Assembly: GCA_025355745.1 (NCBI GenBank)
Contig: JANXZA010000040.1
Span: forward strand, 1 to 58,438
DNA from: Rhizobacter sp.
GTDB lineage: Bacteria > Pseudomonadota > Gammaproteobacteria > Burkholderiales > Burkholderiaceae_C
Length of the DNA stretch: 58,438 bases
Reading direction: 5' to 3'
Positions 1 through 7,842 of the stretch are shown piece by piece. The position numbers and the translations under genes were made by a program. Under the pieces are notes generated by a model. That model saw only the letters and a program-made list of their open reading frames with translations, searched no databases and had not been told where the DNA came from. Every line of letters begins with the position of its first letter. The first letter of the stretch is position 1.

Positions 1-2
1 CG

Positions 3-677
3 CAGCGCTTCGATGCGGCCTGGCACGAGCCCGGCGCGAAGACGGTGCTCGGCACCTCGTATCCGGAAGGGCCGGAAGGTCTGCGCCGCGTGCTCCACGA
101 CCTGGCGCTGCACCCGGCCACGGCGCGCTTCGTCGCGACCAAGCTGGCGCGCCACTTCGTCGCCGACGACCCGCCACCGGCACTGGTCGAGCGCCTGCGC
201 GCCACCTACCTGCGCAGTGGCGGCGACCTGCCGGCCGTGTACCGCGAGCTGATCCGCAGCCCTGAAGCCTGGAGTGCGCAGCCGGTGAAGCTGAAGACAC
301 CCGAGGCCCTGGTGGTTTCGGCGGTGCGGCTGCTGCGCGGCACTTCGGCGAGTTCAATGCGCGGGTTCGAGCGCAGCGAACTCGGCGCGCCCGGCGGCAT
401 CGCCGCGCTCGGCCAGCGGGTGCAGGGCGCGCCCTCGCCGGCCGGCTGGAGCGACCGCGCCGAAGACTGGCTCGGGCCGGACGCGGTCTGGAAACGCATC
501 GAATGGTCGACCCGGATCGCCGACCGGCTGGGCAGCAGCGTCGATGCGCGGGCGCTGGCATCGCAAAGCCTCGGGCCTTTGCTGAGCCCCGCCACGCGCA
601 CCCAGATCGAGCGTGCAGCGGATGGCGGCCAGGCGCTGGCGCTGCTGCTGATGGCGCCGGAATTCCAGCGCCGCTGA
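3..677 (+). CDS. DUF1800 family protein, C-terminal part (cut by left edge)
   Basis: The frame is open from the left edge (codons from base 3) to the stop at 677, so the gene starts outside the window. The visible ~224 residues match the end of the DUF1800 family: the 'KTVLGTSYPEG' stretch, then an 'LALHPATARFVATKLARHF' helix and 'PEAWSAQPVKLKTPEALVVS'. DUF1800 proteins are large secreted or periplasmic proteins of unknown biochemical role. In proteobacteria they are habitually encoded just upstream of a DUF1501 protein, which is the arrangement here (33-bp gap). The pairing strengthens the call; the function is unknown. Confidence 0.9.
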   Translation, partial: QRFDAAWHEPGAKTVLGTSYPEGPEGLRRVLHDLALHPATARFVATKLARHFVADDPPPALVERLRATYLRSGGDLPAVYRELIRSPEAWSAQPVKLKTPEALVVSAVRLLRGTSASSMRGFERSELGAPGGIAALGQRVQGAPSPAGWSDRAEDWLGPDAVWKRIEWSTRIADRLGSSVDARALASQSLGPLLSPATRTQIERAADGGQALALLLMAPEFQRR

Positions 678-710
678 TCCGCTCCACGGCCACACCACAC
701 ACCGGACTTC

Positions 711-1970
711 ATGATGGAAAACATCCGCTTCAACTCGACCCGCCGCAGCCTGCTGGCCGGCGCACTCGGCGCCGGCGCGCTCGGGCTAACGTCCAGACTG
801 AGCGTGGCCGGAACGGGCGCGGCGCCCGACGGCAACCGCTTCGTGTTCGTGATCCTGCGCGGCGGGCTGGACGGCCTGGCGGCGGTGCCGGCGGTGGGCG
901 ATGCGAGTTTCGCCACCGCCCGTGGGGCACTCGCACCGGCTGCCGGCACGGCGCTCGCACTCGATCCGATCTTTGCCCTGCACCCGAGCCTGATGCAACT
1001 CCACGCGATGTACGGCCGCGGCGAACTCGCCGTCGTGCACGCCACCGGCCTGAGCTACCGCGAGCGCTCCCACTTCGATGCCCAGCAGGTGCTGGAAAGC
1101 GGCGGCACGCGGCCGTTCGACATCGCCACCGGTTGGCTCGGCCGGGCGCTCGCATCCCCCAACACAAGCAGCGCACGCAGCACGCGCAGCATCGCCTTGA
1201 GCACCACCGTGCCGCTGGTGCTGCGCGGGCCCGGCGTGGTCGACACCTGGGCGCCGACGCTCGGCAAGGGTGGCGCCATCGACCCGGCGGCCGATCTGGT
1301 GGCCCGCCTCGAGCGTCTGTATGCCGACGACCCGGCGCTTGCCACCGCATTGAACCGGGCTCGGGCGCTGCACCTCGACGACGCGATGCCGGCCGACCCG
1401 GCCCCCGCCGGCGAGATGGCGATGAACGACGCCGCAGGCCCGACACGGCGCGGCAATTTCACCGTGCTGGCGCAACGTGCCGCCGACTTCCTGACCCAGC
1501 CCGGCGGGCCGCAGGCGGCAGTGCTCGAAATGGGCGGCTGGGACACGCATGCGAACCAGGCGAACCCGAACGGGCCGCTCGCCAACGGGCTGCGCCAACT
1601 CGACACTGGCCTGGCGGCGCTGCGCGCTGGCCTCGTCGCCGGTGGCACCTGGGGCCGCACGGTCATCGTCGTGGCCACCGAGTTCGGCCGCCAGGTGGCG
1701 ATCAACGGCACGCTCGGCACCGACCACGGCAGCGCCGGCGCGGCCTTCGTGCTTGGCGGTGCGGTGCGCGGTGGCCGCGTCATCGCCGACTGGCCCGGGC
1801 TGGCCGCGCGCGACCGCTTCGAAGGCCGCGACCTGCGCACCACCACCGACCTGCGCGGCGTGCTGAAAGGCGTGCTTGCCGACCATCTGCACGTCGCCGG
1901 CCGGGCCTTGAACACCGAGGTGTTTCCGGGCAGCGAAGCGGTGCGCGGGGTGGCGCTGCTGAAGGGGTGA
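711..1970 (+). CDS. DUF1501 domain protein with Tat signal
   Basis: This 419-residue protein begins with a twin-arginine signal ('TRRSLLAGALGAGALGL') followed by a small-residue stretch, so it is probably exported folded. Family landmarks are 'VFVILRGGLDGLAAV' near the N-terminus, 'MGGWDTHANQ' around residue 270 and 'VVATEFGRQV' around residue 320. DUF1501 proteins resemble the alkaline phosphatase/sulfatase fold, but their substrates are not known. It follows the DUF1800 gene in the same direction and the two are probably one transcription unit. ATG at 711 and ATG at 714 are both possible starts. The stop codon lies inside an 8-bp tandem repeat (1961-1998). Confidence 0.9.
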   Translation: MMENIRFNSTRRSLLAGALGAGALGLTSRLSVAGTGAAPDGNRFVFVILRGGLDGLAAVPAVGDASFATARGALAPAAGTALALDPIFALHPSLMQLHAMYGRGELAVVHATGLSYRERSHFDAQQVLESGGTRPFDIATGWLGRALASPNTSSARSTRSIALSTTVPLVLRGPGVVDTWAPTLGKGGAIDPAADLVARLERLYADDPALATALNRARALHLDDAMPADPAPAGEMAMNDAAGPTRRGNFTVLAQRAADFLTQPGGPQAAVLEMGGWDTHANQANPNGPLANGLRQLDTGLAALRAGLVAGGTWGRTVIVVATEFGRQVAINGTLGTDHGSAGAAFVLGGAVRGGRVIADWPGLAARDRFEGRDLRTTTDLRGVLKGVLADHLHVAGRALNTEVFPGSEAVRGVALLKG

Positions 1971-1998
1971 AGGGGTGAACGGGTGAACGGGTGAAGGG
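1961..1998. repeat. 8-bp tandem repeat across a stop codon
   Basis: Units of GAAGGGGT/GAACGGGT are repeated 4.75 times. The first unit contains the last codons and the TGA of the DUF1501 gene. Every further unit supplies another TGA in a shifting frame. It is one of several stop-associated repeats in the window. Confidence 0.85.
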
Positions 1999-2101
1999 TC
2001 AGCCGGCCCGATGACCTTGCGACTCGACGGCCCGCCGTCTCGCCGACCTGTCGCGCGGCGGAATAGCGCGGCGCAGCACAGCGCAGCGTTGCGAGCCCGG
2101 T

Positions 2102-3004
2102 CTACCGATCGCCTGATGCCGCGATGCGCGCCTGCAAGATCCGCTGCACCAGCGGGTGCTGCACCTTGCGCTCGGTGCCGATCGCGAAGAACTGTTCCTT
2201 CACGCCTTCGCACGGCCCGACCCGCTTGACTGCATAGCGCGTCGTCAGTTCAGCGTGAACCATCGCCACCGCCGGGAACACGCCCATGCCGCTGGCACCG
2301 AAGGTCTTGAGCAAGGCGCTGTCCTCGAATTCGCCGACGATGCGCGGCCGAATGCCCTGTTTTTCGAACCACTGATCGAGCTGTGCGCGCACCGCCACAT
2401 GCGGCGTCGGCAACAACACCGGGACCGTGGCCAGCGACTGCGGAAACCCGCGCCGCGCCGCAGCGGCGAGCGCGGGTGACGCGTACCAGGCCAGTGGCGA
2501 CGCGCCCAGTGAATGGCTGTAGACCCTGACGTTCGGATTCGGCGGTGCCGCCCGGTCAGCGAGCACCAGGTCGAGCCGGTGCAGGGCCAGCTCGGCCAGC
2601 AGGTCCGAGAGGTCGCCTTCGTGGCACAGCAACCGCAGGTGCGGCGCGTCGATCACCGGCTGCATCAGGCTGCGCACCACCAGCTTGGGAAGTCCATCAC
2701 AGATGCCCACCGCGAGCCGCACGGTGGGCGCGCTGACGGCGTCGCGCACGAAGGCCGGCAGTTGCGCGCCGAGCGCGAAGATCTGCTCAGCCTGCTGCAT
2801 CGCCGCCGTGCCGGCCTCGGTCAGCACCAGTCCGCGCCCCGCCGGCTTCAGCAAGGCATGGCCGAGCGAGCGCTCCAGCTCACGCACTTGCGTGCTCACG
2901 GTCTGCACCGCCATGCCGAGCCGATCGGCCGCGCGGGCGATGCCGCCCTCGGTGCCGACGACCCAGAAATAGTAGAGATGGCGGTAGCTGAAGCTCAGGC
3001 TCAT
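2102..3004 (-). CDS. LysR-family regulator, NhaR-like
   Basis: A 300-residue LysR-type regulator. The start at 3004 gives the typical N-terminus 'MSLSFSYRHLYYFWVVG', the 'HLYYFWVV' pattern of the NhaR/YhaJ-like subgroup. The winged helix-turn-helix is at about residues 8-65 ('IARAADRLGMAVQTVSTQVR'), followed by the effector domain. The frame stays open far upstream of 3004, but that part is the antisense of the next gene and has no LysR character. It is transcribed away from the Bax-inhibitor-like gene at 3107 across a ~100-bp divergent promoter region. A related LysR gene at 5804-6709 closes the same small gene block. Its target is unknown. Confidence 0.88.
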   Translation of the reverse strand: MSLSFSYRHLYYFWVVGTEGGIARAADRLGMAVQTVSTQVRELERSLGHALLKPAGRGLVLTEAGTAAMQQAEQIFALGAQLPAFVRDAVSAPTVRLAVGICDGLPKLVVRSLMQPVIDAPHLRLLCHEGDLSDLLAELALHRLDLVLADRAAPPNPNVRVYSHSLGASPLAWYASPALAAAARRGFPQSLATVPVLLPTPHVAVRAQLDQWFEKQGIRPRIVGEFEDSALLKTFGASGMGVFPAVAMVHAELTTRYAVKRVGPCEGVKEQFFAIGTERKVQHPLVQRILQARIAASGDR

Positions 3005-3106
3005 GGTCAGGTTTTCCGGAACTGTCGGTCCTTCATTGTCTGCTTTTAACGAGCCCCCGTCCCGCCTATGGTTCGCCGGTGATTCACACCGAAGGAGAAG
3101 CTCACC

Positions 3107-3850
3107 ATGGAATACCAACCTCATGCCGCAACCGCCGGCGCAACCGCCGGGGCACCTACCGAGGCAGCCACCAGCGCGGCCACTTCGCGTGCGCTGCCGG
3201 TCGTGGTGGCCGCATCGCAACCGAACGCCGACACCCGCCGCGTGCTGCGCAACACCTGTGCATTGCTGTCGATGACCTTGTTGTTCAGCGCCGCTGTCGC
3301 CAGTGCCAGCGTGGCGCTGCGCTGGCCGGCGCCGGGCATCTTGCTGACCCTTGTCGGCTGCTTCGGCCTGCTCTTTGCGGTCCACCGATTGAAGCACTCG
3401 GCATGGGCACTGGCGGCGGTGTTCGGCCTCACCGGCTTTCTCGGCTACACGCTCGGGCCGCTGCTCTCCAAGGCATTGGCTGCGCCGGCCGGCGGGCAGG
3501 TCGTGATGCTGGCCCTGGCCGCCACCGGTACCGCCTTCCTGGCGCTTTCGGCCTGGGTGCTTAGCACGCGGCGCGACTTCAGCTTCATCGGCGGCTTCCT
3601 GTTTGCCGGCATGGTGATCGCACTGCTCGCCGGGCTGGCGGCCGCGTTCCTGCAGCTCCCGGCGTTGGGCCTGGCGGTTTCGGCGATGGTGGCCCTGCTG
3701 TCGGCCGGGCTGATCCTGTACGAGACCAGCCGCATCGTGAAAGGCGGCGAGACCAACTATGTGCTGGCGACCGTCGGCCTGTACCTTTCGATCTTCAACT
3801 TGTTCACCAGCCTGCTCAGCCTGTTCGGCCTGGGTGGATCGGATGAGTGA
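3107..3850 (+). CDS. Bax inhibitor-1/YccA-like membrane protein
   Basis: A 247-residue protein with an Ala/Thr-rich cytoplasmic N-terminus (~50 residues) and then seven hydrophobic segments. The C-terminal stretch 'LILYETSRIVKGGETNYV' followed by 'ATVGLYLSIFNLFTSLLSL' is characteristic of the BI-1/YbhL/YccA family. Family members are inner-membrane proteins linked to Ca2+/H+ leak or to FtsH modulation; the precise role here is unknown. The ATG at 3107 has a good ribosome site (GAAGGAG). The stop overlaps the possible GTG start of the TerB-like gene, so translation may be coupled. Confidence 0.85.
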   Translation: MEYQPHAATAGATAGAPTEAATSAATSRALPVVVAASQPNADTRRVLRNTCALLSMTLLFSAAVASASVALRWPAPGILLTLVGCFGLLFAVHRLKHSAWALAAVFGLTGFLGYTLGPLLSKALAAPAGGQVVMLALAATGTAFLALSAWVLSTRRDFSFIGGFLFAGMVIALLAGLAAAFLQLPALGLAVSAMVALLSAGLILYETSRIVKGGETNYVLATVGLYLSIFNLFTSLLSLFGLGGSDE

Positions 3851-3879
3851 ACCCCACCCTGGCACCCAAGGACTTCATC

Positions 3880-4305
3880 ATGCGCAGCTACCCCACTAAC
3901 AGCCCGCAGGCCGCCGCCCGCATCGTCGCCTTGACCCTTGTGGCCGACGGGCACGTTTCCAGGACCGAACTCGACGTGCTGGACCGCGTCGGCGCCTATC
4001 GCCAGCTCGGGCTCGAACGAGATGCAATGCACAGCGTTCTGCAAGGCTTCTGCGAAGACCTGCTGCAAGCAAGCGACCCGCATTGGGTCGGCGCTTGCCA
4101 GGTCGACCCGCGAACGTTGAGCCAGCTGATGGCCGAGATCGAAAGCCCGGCCCTGCGCGTCACGGTGCTGCGGCTGTGCGTGGCCGTGGCCGAGGCCGAT
4201 GACCACGTTGCCGACGGCGAGTCGGTCGTGCTCGTCAGCGCGGTCGAGCAGTGGGGCTTGCACCACGAAATGTTGAGCCCGTTGCTACCCGCCGGGTCGC
4301 ATTGA
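3880..4305 (+). CDS. TerB-like tellurite-resistance family protein
   Basis: A small acidic helical protein (141 residues from ATG 3880). It has two 'LTLVADGHVSRTEL' / 'VAEADDHVADGESVVL' helices, which match the metal-binding acidic repeats of TerB-like domains. I prefer ATG 3880 because AAGGA lies about 7 bp upstream; a GTG at 3847 would overlap the previous stop and add 11 residues. TerB-like proteins associate with TerC membrane proteins, and a terC-type gene follows after 43 bp. A role in metal or oxidative stress is inferred from family and neighbour only. Confidence 0.72.
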   Translation: MRSYPTNSPQAAARIVALTLVADGHVSRTELDVLDRVGAYRQLGLERDAMHSVLQGFCEDLLQASDPHWVGACQVDPRTLSQLMAEIESPALRVTVLRLCVAVAEADDHVADGESVVLVSAVEQWGLHHEMLSPLLPAGSH

Positions 4306-4313
4306 AACCAGTT

Positions 4314-4348
4314 CACCGACCACCGACAACCGACCACCCGACCACCCG
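4314..4348. repeat. Short tandem repeat between terB-like and terC genes
   Basis: CACCGAC/CACCCGAC-type units of 7-8 bp are repeated about five times and fill the gap immediately before the TerC start codon. No convincing Shine-Dalgarno sequence is left in front of ATG 4349. Confidence 0.7.
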
Positions 4349-5344
4349 ATGGAACCCCTGACTTCGCTCGTCACTGCCGACGTTCTCGGCAAGGCCGCCT
4401 GGATGTGGCTGGTGTTCGCCGCCATCGTTGCGGCCTTGCTGGCCTTCGACCTGGGCGTGCTGCACCGCGACGACCGCGAGATCGGCGTGCGGGAAAGCCT
4501 GCTGTTGTCGGCCGGCTACATCGGCATCGCCCTGTCGTTCGGCGCCTGGGTGTGGTGGTACCTGGGCGCGCCCAGCGGCATCGCGTACTACACCGGCTTC
4601 ATGATCGAGAAGTCGCTGTCGATGGACAACGTGTTCGTGATCGCGCTGATCTTCGGCTTCTTCGCGATCCCCCGGCAGTACCAGCACCGCGTGCTGTTCT
4701 GGGGCATTTTGGGCGTGATCGTGCTGCGGGCGATCATGATCGGCCTGGGCGCGGCACTGGTCACCCACTTCGGCTGGGTGCTCTATCTGTTCGGCGCCTT
4801 CCTGATATTCACCGGCATCAAGATGTGGCTGCTGGCCGACCATGTGCCCGACATTCCCAACAACCCGTTGCTGAAGTTTCTCAGGCGCCACATGCGGGTC
4901 ACCGAGGGCCTGCACGGCAATGCGTTCTGGGTCCGCAAGGCCGACCCCGCCAGCGGCGAGGTGCGGCGCTGGGCCACACCGCTGCTACTCGCGCTGATCC
5001 TGATCGAATGCGTCGATCTGGTGTTCGCGGTCGACTCGGTCCCCGCCATCTTCGCGATCACCACCGACCCGTTCATCGTCTACACGAGCAACATCTTCGC
5101 GATCCTCGGCCTGCGGGCGCTGTACTTCGCGCTGGCCGCGATGATCCACCGCTTCAAGTACCTCAAGTACGCGCTCGCGCTGGTGCTGGTATTCATCGGC
5201 ACGAAGATCTTCCTGGTCGGCTTCATTGGCAAGTTCCTGCCGGCCATTTCCCTGGCGGTGACCTTCGGTCTGATCGCCGGCGGCGTGCTGGTGTCGCTGT
5301 GGAAAACACGCGCCCAGGCGCACGGCATGGCCGGGTCAACGTGA
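4349..5344 (+). CDS. TerC family integral membrane protein
   Basis: A 331-residue protein with about nine hydrophobic segments. It carries the two diagnostic acidic membrane motifs of TerC/Alx proteins: 'MIEKSLSMDNVFVIALIF' near residue 90 and 'CVDLVFAVDSVPAIFAIT' near residue 225. Family members are inner-membrane proteins implicated in Mn2+ export and in loading metals into exported proteins, besides the historical tellurite phenotype. It lies between the TerB-like and PsiE-like genes. I see no Mn2+-sensing yybP-ykoY leader: the upstream gap is only 43 bp and is repetitive. Confidence 0.92.
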   Translation: MEPLTSLVTADVLGKAAWMWLVFAAIVAALLAFDLGVLHRDDREIGVRESLLLSAGYIGIALSFGAWVWWYLGAPSGIAYYTGFMIEKSLSMDNVFVIALIFGFFAIPRQYQHRVLFWGILGVIVLRAIMIGLGAALVTHFGWVLYLFGAFLIFTGIKMWLLADHVPDIPNNPLLKFLRRHMRVTEGLHGNAFWVRKADPASGEVRRWATPLLLALILIECVDLVFAVDSVPAIFAITTDPFIVYTSNIFAILGLRALYFALAAMIHRFKYLKYALALVLVFIGTKIFLVGFIGKFLPAISLAVTFGLIAGGVLVSLWKTRAQAHGMAGST

Positions 5345-5350
5345 ACAGAC

Positions 5351-5890
5351 GTGAACATCAAGCACACGATCGACGCGACCGAGAAGCTGTTCCTGGTCGT
5401 GATCGCCGGCTTCACGGTGATCGCGATGGGCCAGGAAATCATGCTGCTGGTCGAGAACCGCAAGGTCGCGCTGCAAGACCTGCTGCTGATGTTCATCTAC
5501 GCCGAGGTCCTCGGCATGCTCGGCGCGTTCTACAGCCGGCAGCGCAACCTGATCGTGCTGCCGCTGTTCATCGCGATGACGGCGTTGAGCCGCCTGATCA
5601 TCCTGCAGGGCAAGGAAGCCGACCCGGTGGTGTTGCTGTACGAAAGCGGTGCGATCCTGTTGATCGCCGTGGCGTGCTGGGTCGTCGGCCGAATGCGCAC
5701 GATCGATTGTGCCGTGCCGCCGTTCGAAGACCCGCAGGGCGCTGATGGCGCGGGGTGGCGCGGGGTGGCGCGGGGTGGCGCGGCCATGCCGCGTCAGCCA
5801 CGCTCAGCCAACCAGCGGTGCCAGGAATGCTTCCTCAGACTGCTTGAGCAGGCTCTTCAGCAGCGGCGGCTCGAAACGCCTTTGCAGTGA
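5351..5890 (+). CDS. PsiE-like phosphate-starvation-inducible membrane protein, altered C-terminus
   Basis: The first ~120 residues form four hydrophobic helices with 'EKLFLVVIAGFTVIAMGQE' and 'LLMFIYAEVLGMLGAFYSR', the PsiE family core. It starts at GTG 5351, 6 bp after terC. The last ~50 residues ('GWRGVARGGAAMPRQ...') are not membrane-like. They are encoded by a perfect 10-bp tandem repeat (5751-5780) and then by sequence antisense to the next gene, with which it overlaps by 87 bp. PsiE proteins are usually about 135-150 residues, so the tail is probably a frameshift extension caused by the repeat. Function beyond the family name is unknown. Confidence 0.8.
   Translation: MNIKHTIDATEKLFLVVIAGFTVIAMGQEIMLLVENRKVALQDLLLMFIYAEVLGMLGAFYSRQRNLIVLPLFIAMTALSRLIILQGKEADPVVLLYESGAILLIAVACWVVGRMRTIDCAVPPFEDPQGADGAGWRGVARGGAAMPRQPRSANQRCQECFLRLLEQALQQRRLETPLQ
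5751..5780. repeat. 10-bp perfect tandem repeat (3 copies) in the end of psiE-like gene
   Basis: CGGGGTGGCG is repeated three times without mismatch inside the 3' part of the PsiE-like frame. As 10 is not a multiple of three, each gain or loss of a unit changes the frame and therefore the C-terminus. Confidence 0.9.
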
Positions 5891-6709
5891 AATGGCAAAG
5901 AAGCTTTCGTACAGGCCCGGCACGACCGCGTACTCGACCAGCCTGCCGCTGAGCAACTCGTCCTGCACGACCACAGTGGGCACCAGCGCGACGCTGTCGG
6001 AGTCTCGCGCCAGCAGGCGCAGCAGAGCCATGTCGTCCGCCTCGGCGCGCAACCGGTAGCGCAGGCCGTACTGCTCGCAGAGCAGGTCGAAGCCGGCCCG
6101 GATGTCGTTGTCGCGGCCGGGCAGCAGCAGCGGCACCTCGGCCAGTTCCTCGGGAAAGCGAAAGGCCTTGCGCCGCGCGCGCGGCTTGCCCACCAGGCTC
6201 ACCGGCTGGCGCGCGATGCGCCGGCAGCGCCACGGGTCTTCGGCGCTGGAATGGACCCGCCGGTTCGACAGGATCAGGTCCAGCGTGTGCACCCGCAGCC
6301 GCCCCAGCAGGTCGACAAGACTGCCGGACTGCAGCATCAGCTCGACGTCGTCGCGCTGCAGCAGCGGGCGGATGAAGTTCTCCTGGAAGTTGCGCGACAG
6401 GGTTGCGACGGCGCCGATTCGCAGCACCTGCCGTGCTTCGCGCCGGCCCTCGCGCAGCAGCGCCACCAGTTCGCTGCCCGACGCGAAGATGGTGTCGGCA
6501 TAGCCCAGCGCAAGTTGCCCCGCCTCGGTGAGTTTGAGGACGCGGCCCACGCGTGCAAACAGCGGCTGACCGAGCTGCTCTTCGAGCAGCCTGATCTGCT
6601 TGGACAGGACCGACTGCGAAACATGCAGCTTCTCGGCCGCGCGCGTCAGATTGCCGTCTTTGGCCACGGCCCAGAAGTAGTGCAGGTGATGGAAGTTCAG
6701 GCGCGACAT
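5804..6709 (-). CDS. LysR-family regulator, NhaR-like
   Basis: A 301-residue LysR-type regulator starting 'MSRLNFHHLHYFWAVAK' at 6709, again the NhaR-like 'HLHYFW' signature. The helix-turn-helix reads 'LTRAAEKLHVSQSVLSKQIR' (about residues 19-38). The effector domain follows, with 'LLLPGRDNDIRAGFDLL' in its second half. An upstream in-frame ATG at 6772 would add 21 residues lacking family character and overlap the next regulator. It is convergent with the psiE-like gene and lies downstream of the CbbR-like regulator on the same strand. Its target is not evident. Confidence 0.88.
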   Translation of the reverse strand: MSRLNFHHLHYFWAVAKDGNLTRAAEKLHVSQSVLSKQIRLLEEQLGQPLFARVGRVLKLTEAGQLALGYADTIFASGSELVALLREGRREARQVLRIGAVATLSRNFQENFIRPLLQRDDVELMLQSGSLVDLLGRLRVHTLDLILSNRRVHSSAEDPWRCRRIARQPVSLVGKPRARRKAFRFPEELAEVPLLLPGRDNDIRAGFDLLCEQYGLRYRLRAEADDMALLRLLARDSDSVALVPTVVVQDELLSGRLVEYAVVPGLYESFFAISLQRRFEPPLLKSLLKQSEEAFLAPLVG

Positions 6710-6749
6710 GATCGACTCGCAGGGCGCCGGGCTTGCGCTTCGATGCGCC

Positions 6750-7682
6750 TCACGCCGGCCGCCCGCGGCCACTCCGGGCAGCCGCCAGCGAGGTCGACGG
6801 GTCGAGCCCGAGCAGCATCTCGCGGAAGGTCCGCGCCGCGTCCGACAGCCGCTTGTGCGTGCGCTGCAACAGGTACCACTGGCGGACGATGGGAAAGCCT
6901 TCCACGGGCAGAACCACCAGGCAGCGGGTTTGCAGTTCGAGTTCGATGGTCTGCACCGACACCACGCCCAGACCCAGCCCGGCTCGCACCGCCTGCTTCA
7001 GTGCTTCGTTGGTGCCGAACTCGCAGCCCACGCGATAGGCCACGCCATGCGATGCAAAGTGGCGCTCCACCGCAGCCCGCGTTCCCGAGCCGGGCTCGCG
7101 AACCACCAGTGTCTCCTCGGCCAGGCTGTGCAGCGGCACCGCCTGCAGCGTCGCCAGCCGGTGCGCGGGCGCGGCGATGACGACCAGGGGGTTGTCCATG
7201 AAATGCTGGGCGACGATGTCCAGGCTGTCCGGCGGCCTGCCCGTGATCGCCAGATCGGTGCTGTTGTCGGCCAGCGCGCGCAACACGACCTCACGGTTCG
7301 CGACCTGCAGGCTGACGCGCACGCCCGGATGCTGCCGGTTGAAGTCGGCAATCAGGGGCGGCAGGAAATAGTTGGCAGTGGACACCACGGCCAGCCGCAG
7401 CAGGCCGCGTTCGAGGCTGCGGAACTGGTCCATGGCGGCATTCAAATCGGCCATGCGCGATGCCATGTCGCGCGCGTGCCCTTGCAGCTCGCGCCCTGCT
7501 TCGGTGAGGAACATGCGCTTGCCCACCTGCTCGATCAGTGGCAGCCCGATCTGCTCCTCCAGCTGCTTCATCTGCATCGACACGGCCGGCTGCGTCAGGT
7601 GCAGTTCGGCCGCAGCCCGTGAGAAGGAACCGCAGCGCGACACCGCTTCGAAGATCCTCAAATGTCGCAGGGTGATGTGCAT
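6750..7682 (-). CDS. LysR-family regulator, CbbR-like
   Basis: A LysR-type regulator of 310 residues from ATG 7682 ('MHITLRHLRIFEAVSRCGS'); ATG 7697 would add five residues. The helix-turn-helix is 'FSRAAAELHLTQPAVSMQMK'. The 'LRHLRIFEAV' start and the effector-domain pattern ('STANYFLPPLIADF', 'ITGRPPDSLDIVAQHFMDNP') are those of the CbbR/CmpR subgroup, which controls CO2 fixation and inorganic-carbon uptake genes. It is divergent from dabB across 160 bp containing a palindromic operator candidate (7759-7780), so it very likely regulates dabBA. No RuBisCO gene of the carbon-fixing type is visible in the window. Confidence 0.9.
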   Translation of the reverse strand: MHITLRHLRIFEAVSRCGSFSRAAAELHLTQPAVSMQMKQLEEQIGLPLIEQVGKRMFLTEAGRELQGHARDMASRMADLNAAMDQFRSLERGLLRLAVVSTANYFLPPLIADFNRQHPGVRVSLQVANREVVLRALADNSTDLAITGRPPDSLDIVAQHFMDNPLVVIAAPAHRLATLQAVPLHSLAEETLVVREPGSGTRAAVERHFASHGVAYRVGCEFGTNEALKQAVRAGLGLGVVSVQTIELELQTRCLVVLPVEGFPIVRQWYLLQRTHKRLSDAARTFREMLLGLDPSTSLAAARSGRGRPA

Positions 7683-7758
7683 GGCGTGGGGTGGCATTCG
7701 TGCGGCGCCCAGATCGTATCAAGCCGTTCGCCGAGCTGCGCTAACGTTCGTTTTAATG

Positions 7759-7780
7759 CATTTGATTGTTCGAATCAATG
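7759..7780. promoter_or_regulatory. Palindromic operator candidate for the CbbR-like regulator
   Basis: The arms TTGATT (7762-7767) and AATCAA (7773-7778) flank GTTCG; allowing one extra T on the left, the symmetry extends to CAT...ATG. The site sits in an unusually AT-rich island (7751-7787) midway between the divergent LysR gene and dabB, where a LysR activator site is expected. Confidence 0.55.
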
Positions 7781-7842
7781 TATTTTACGGCGAGTTGAAT
7801 TGCGGCCACAGTCCCGTCCATCAACTGCCCGGAGGGCCTTCG

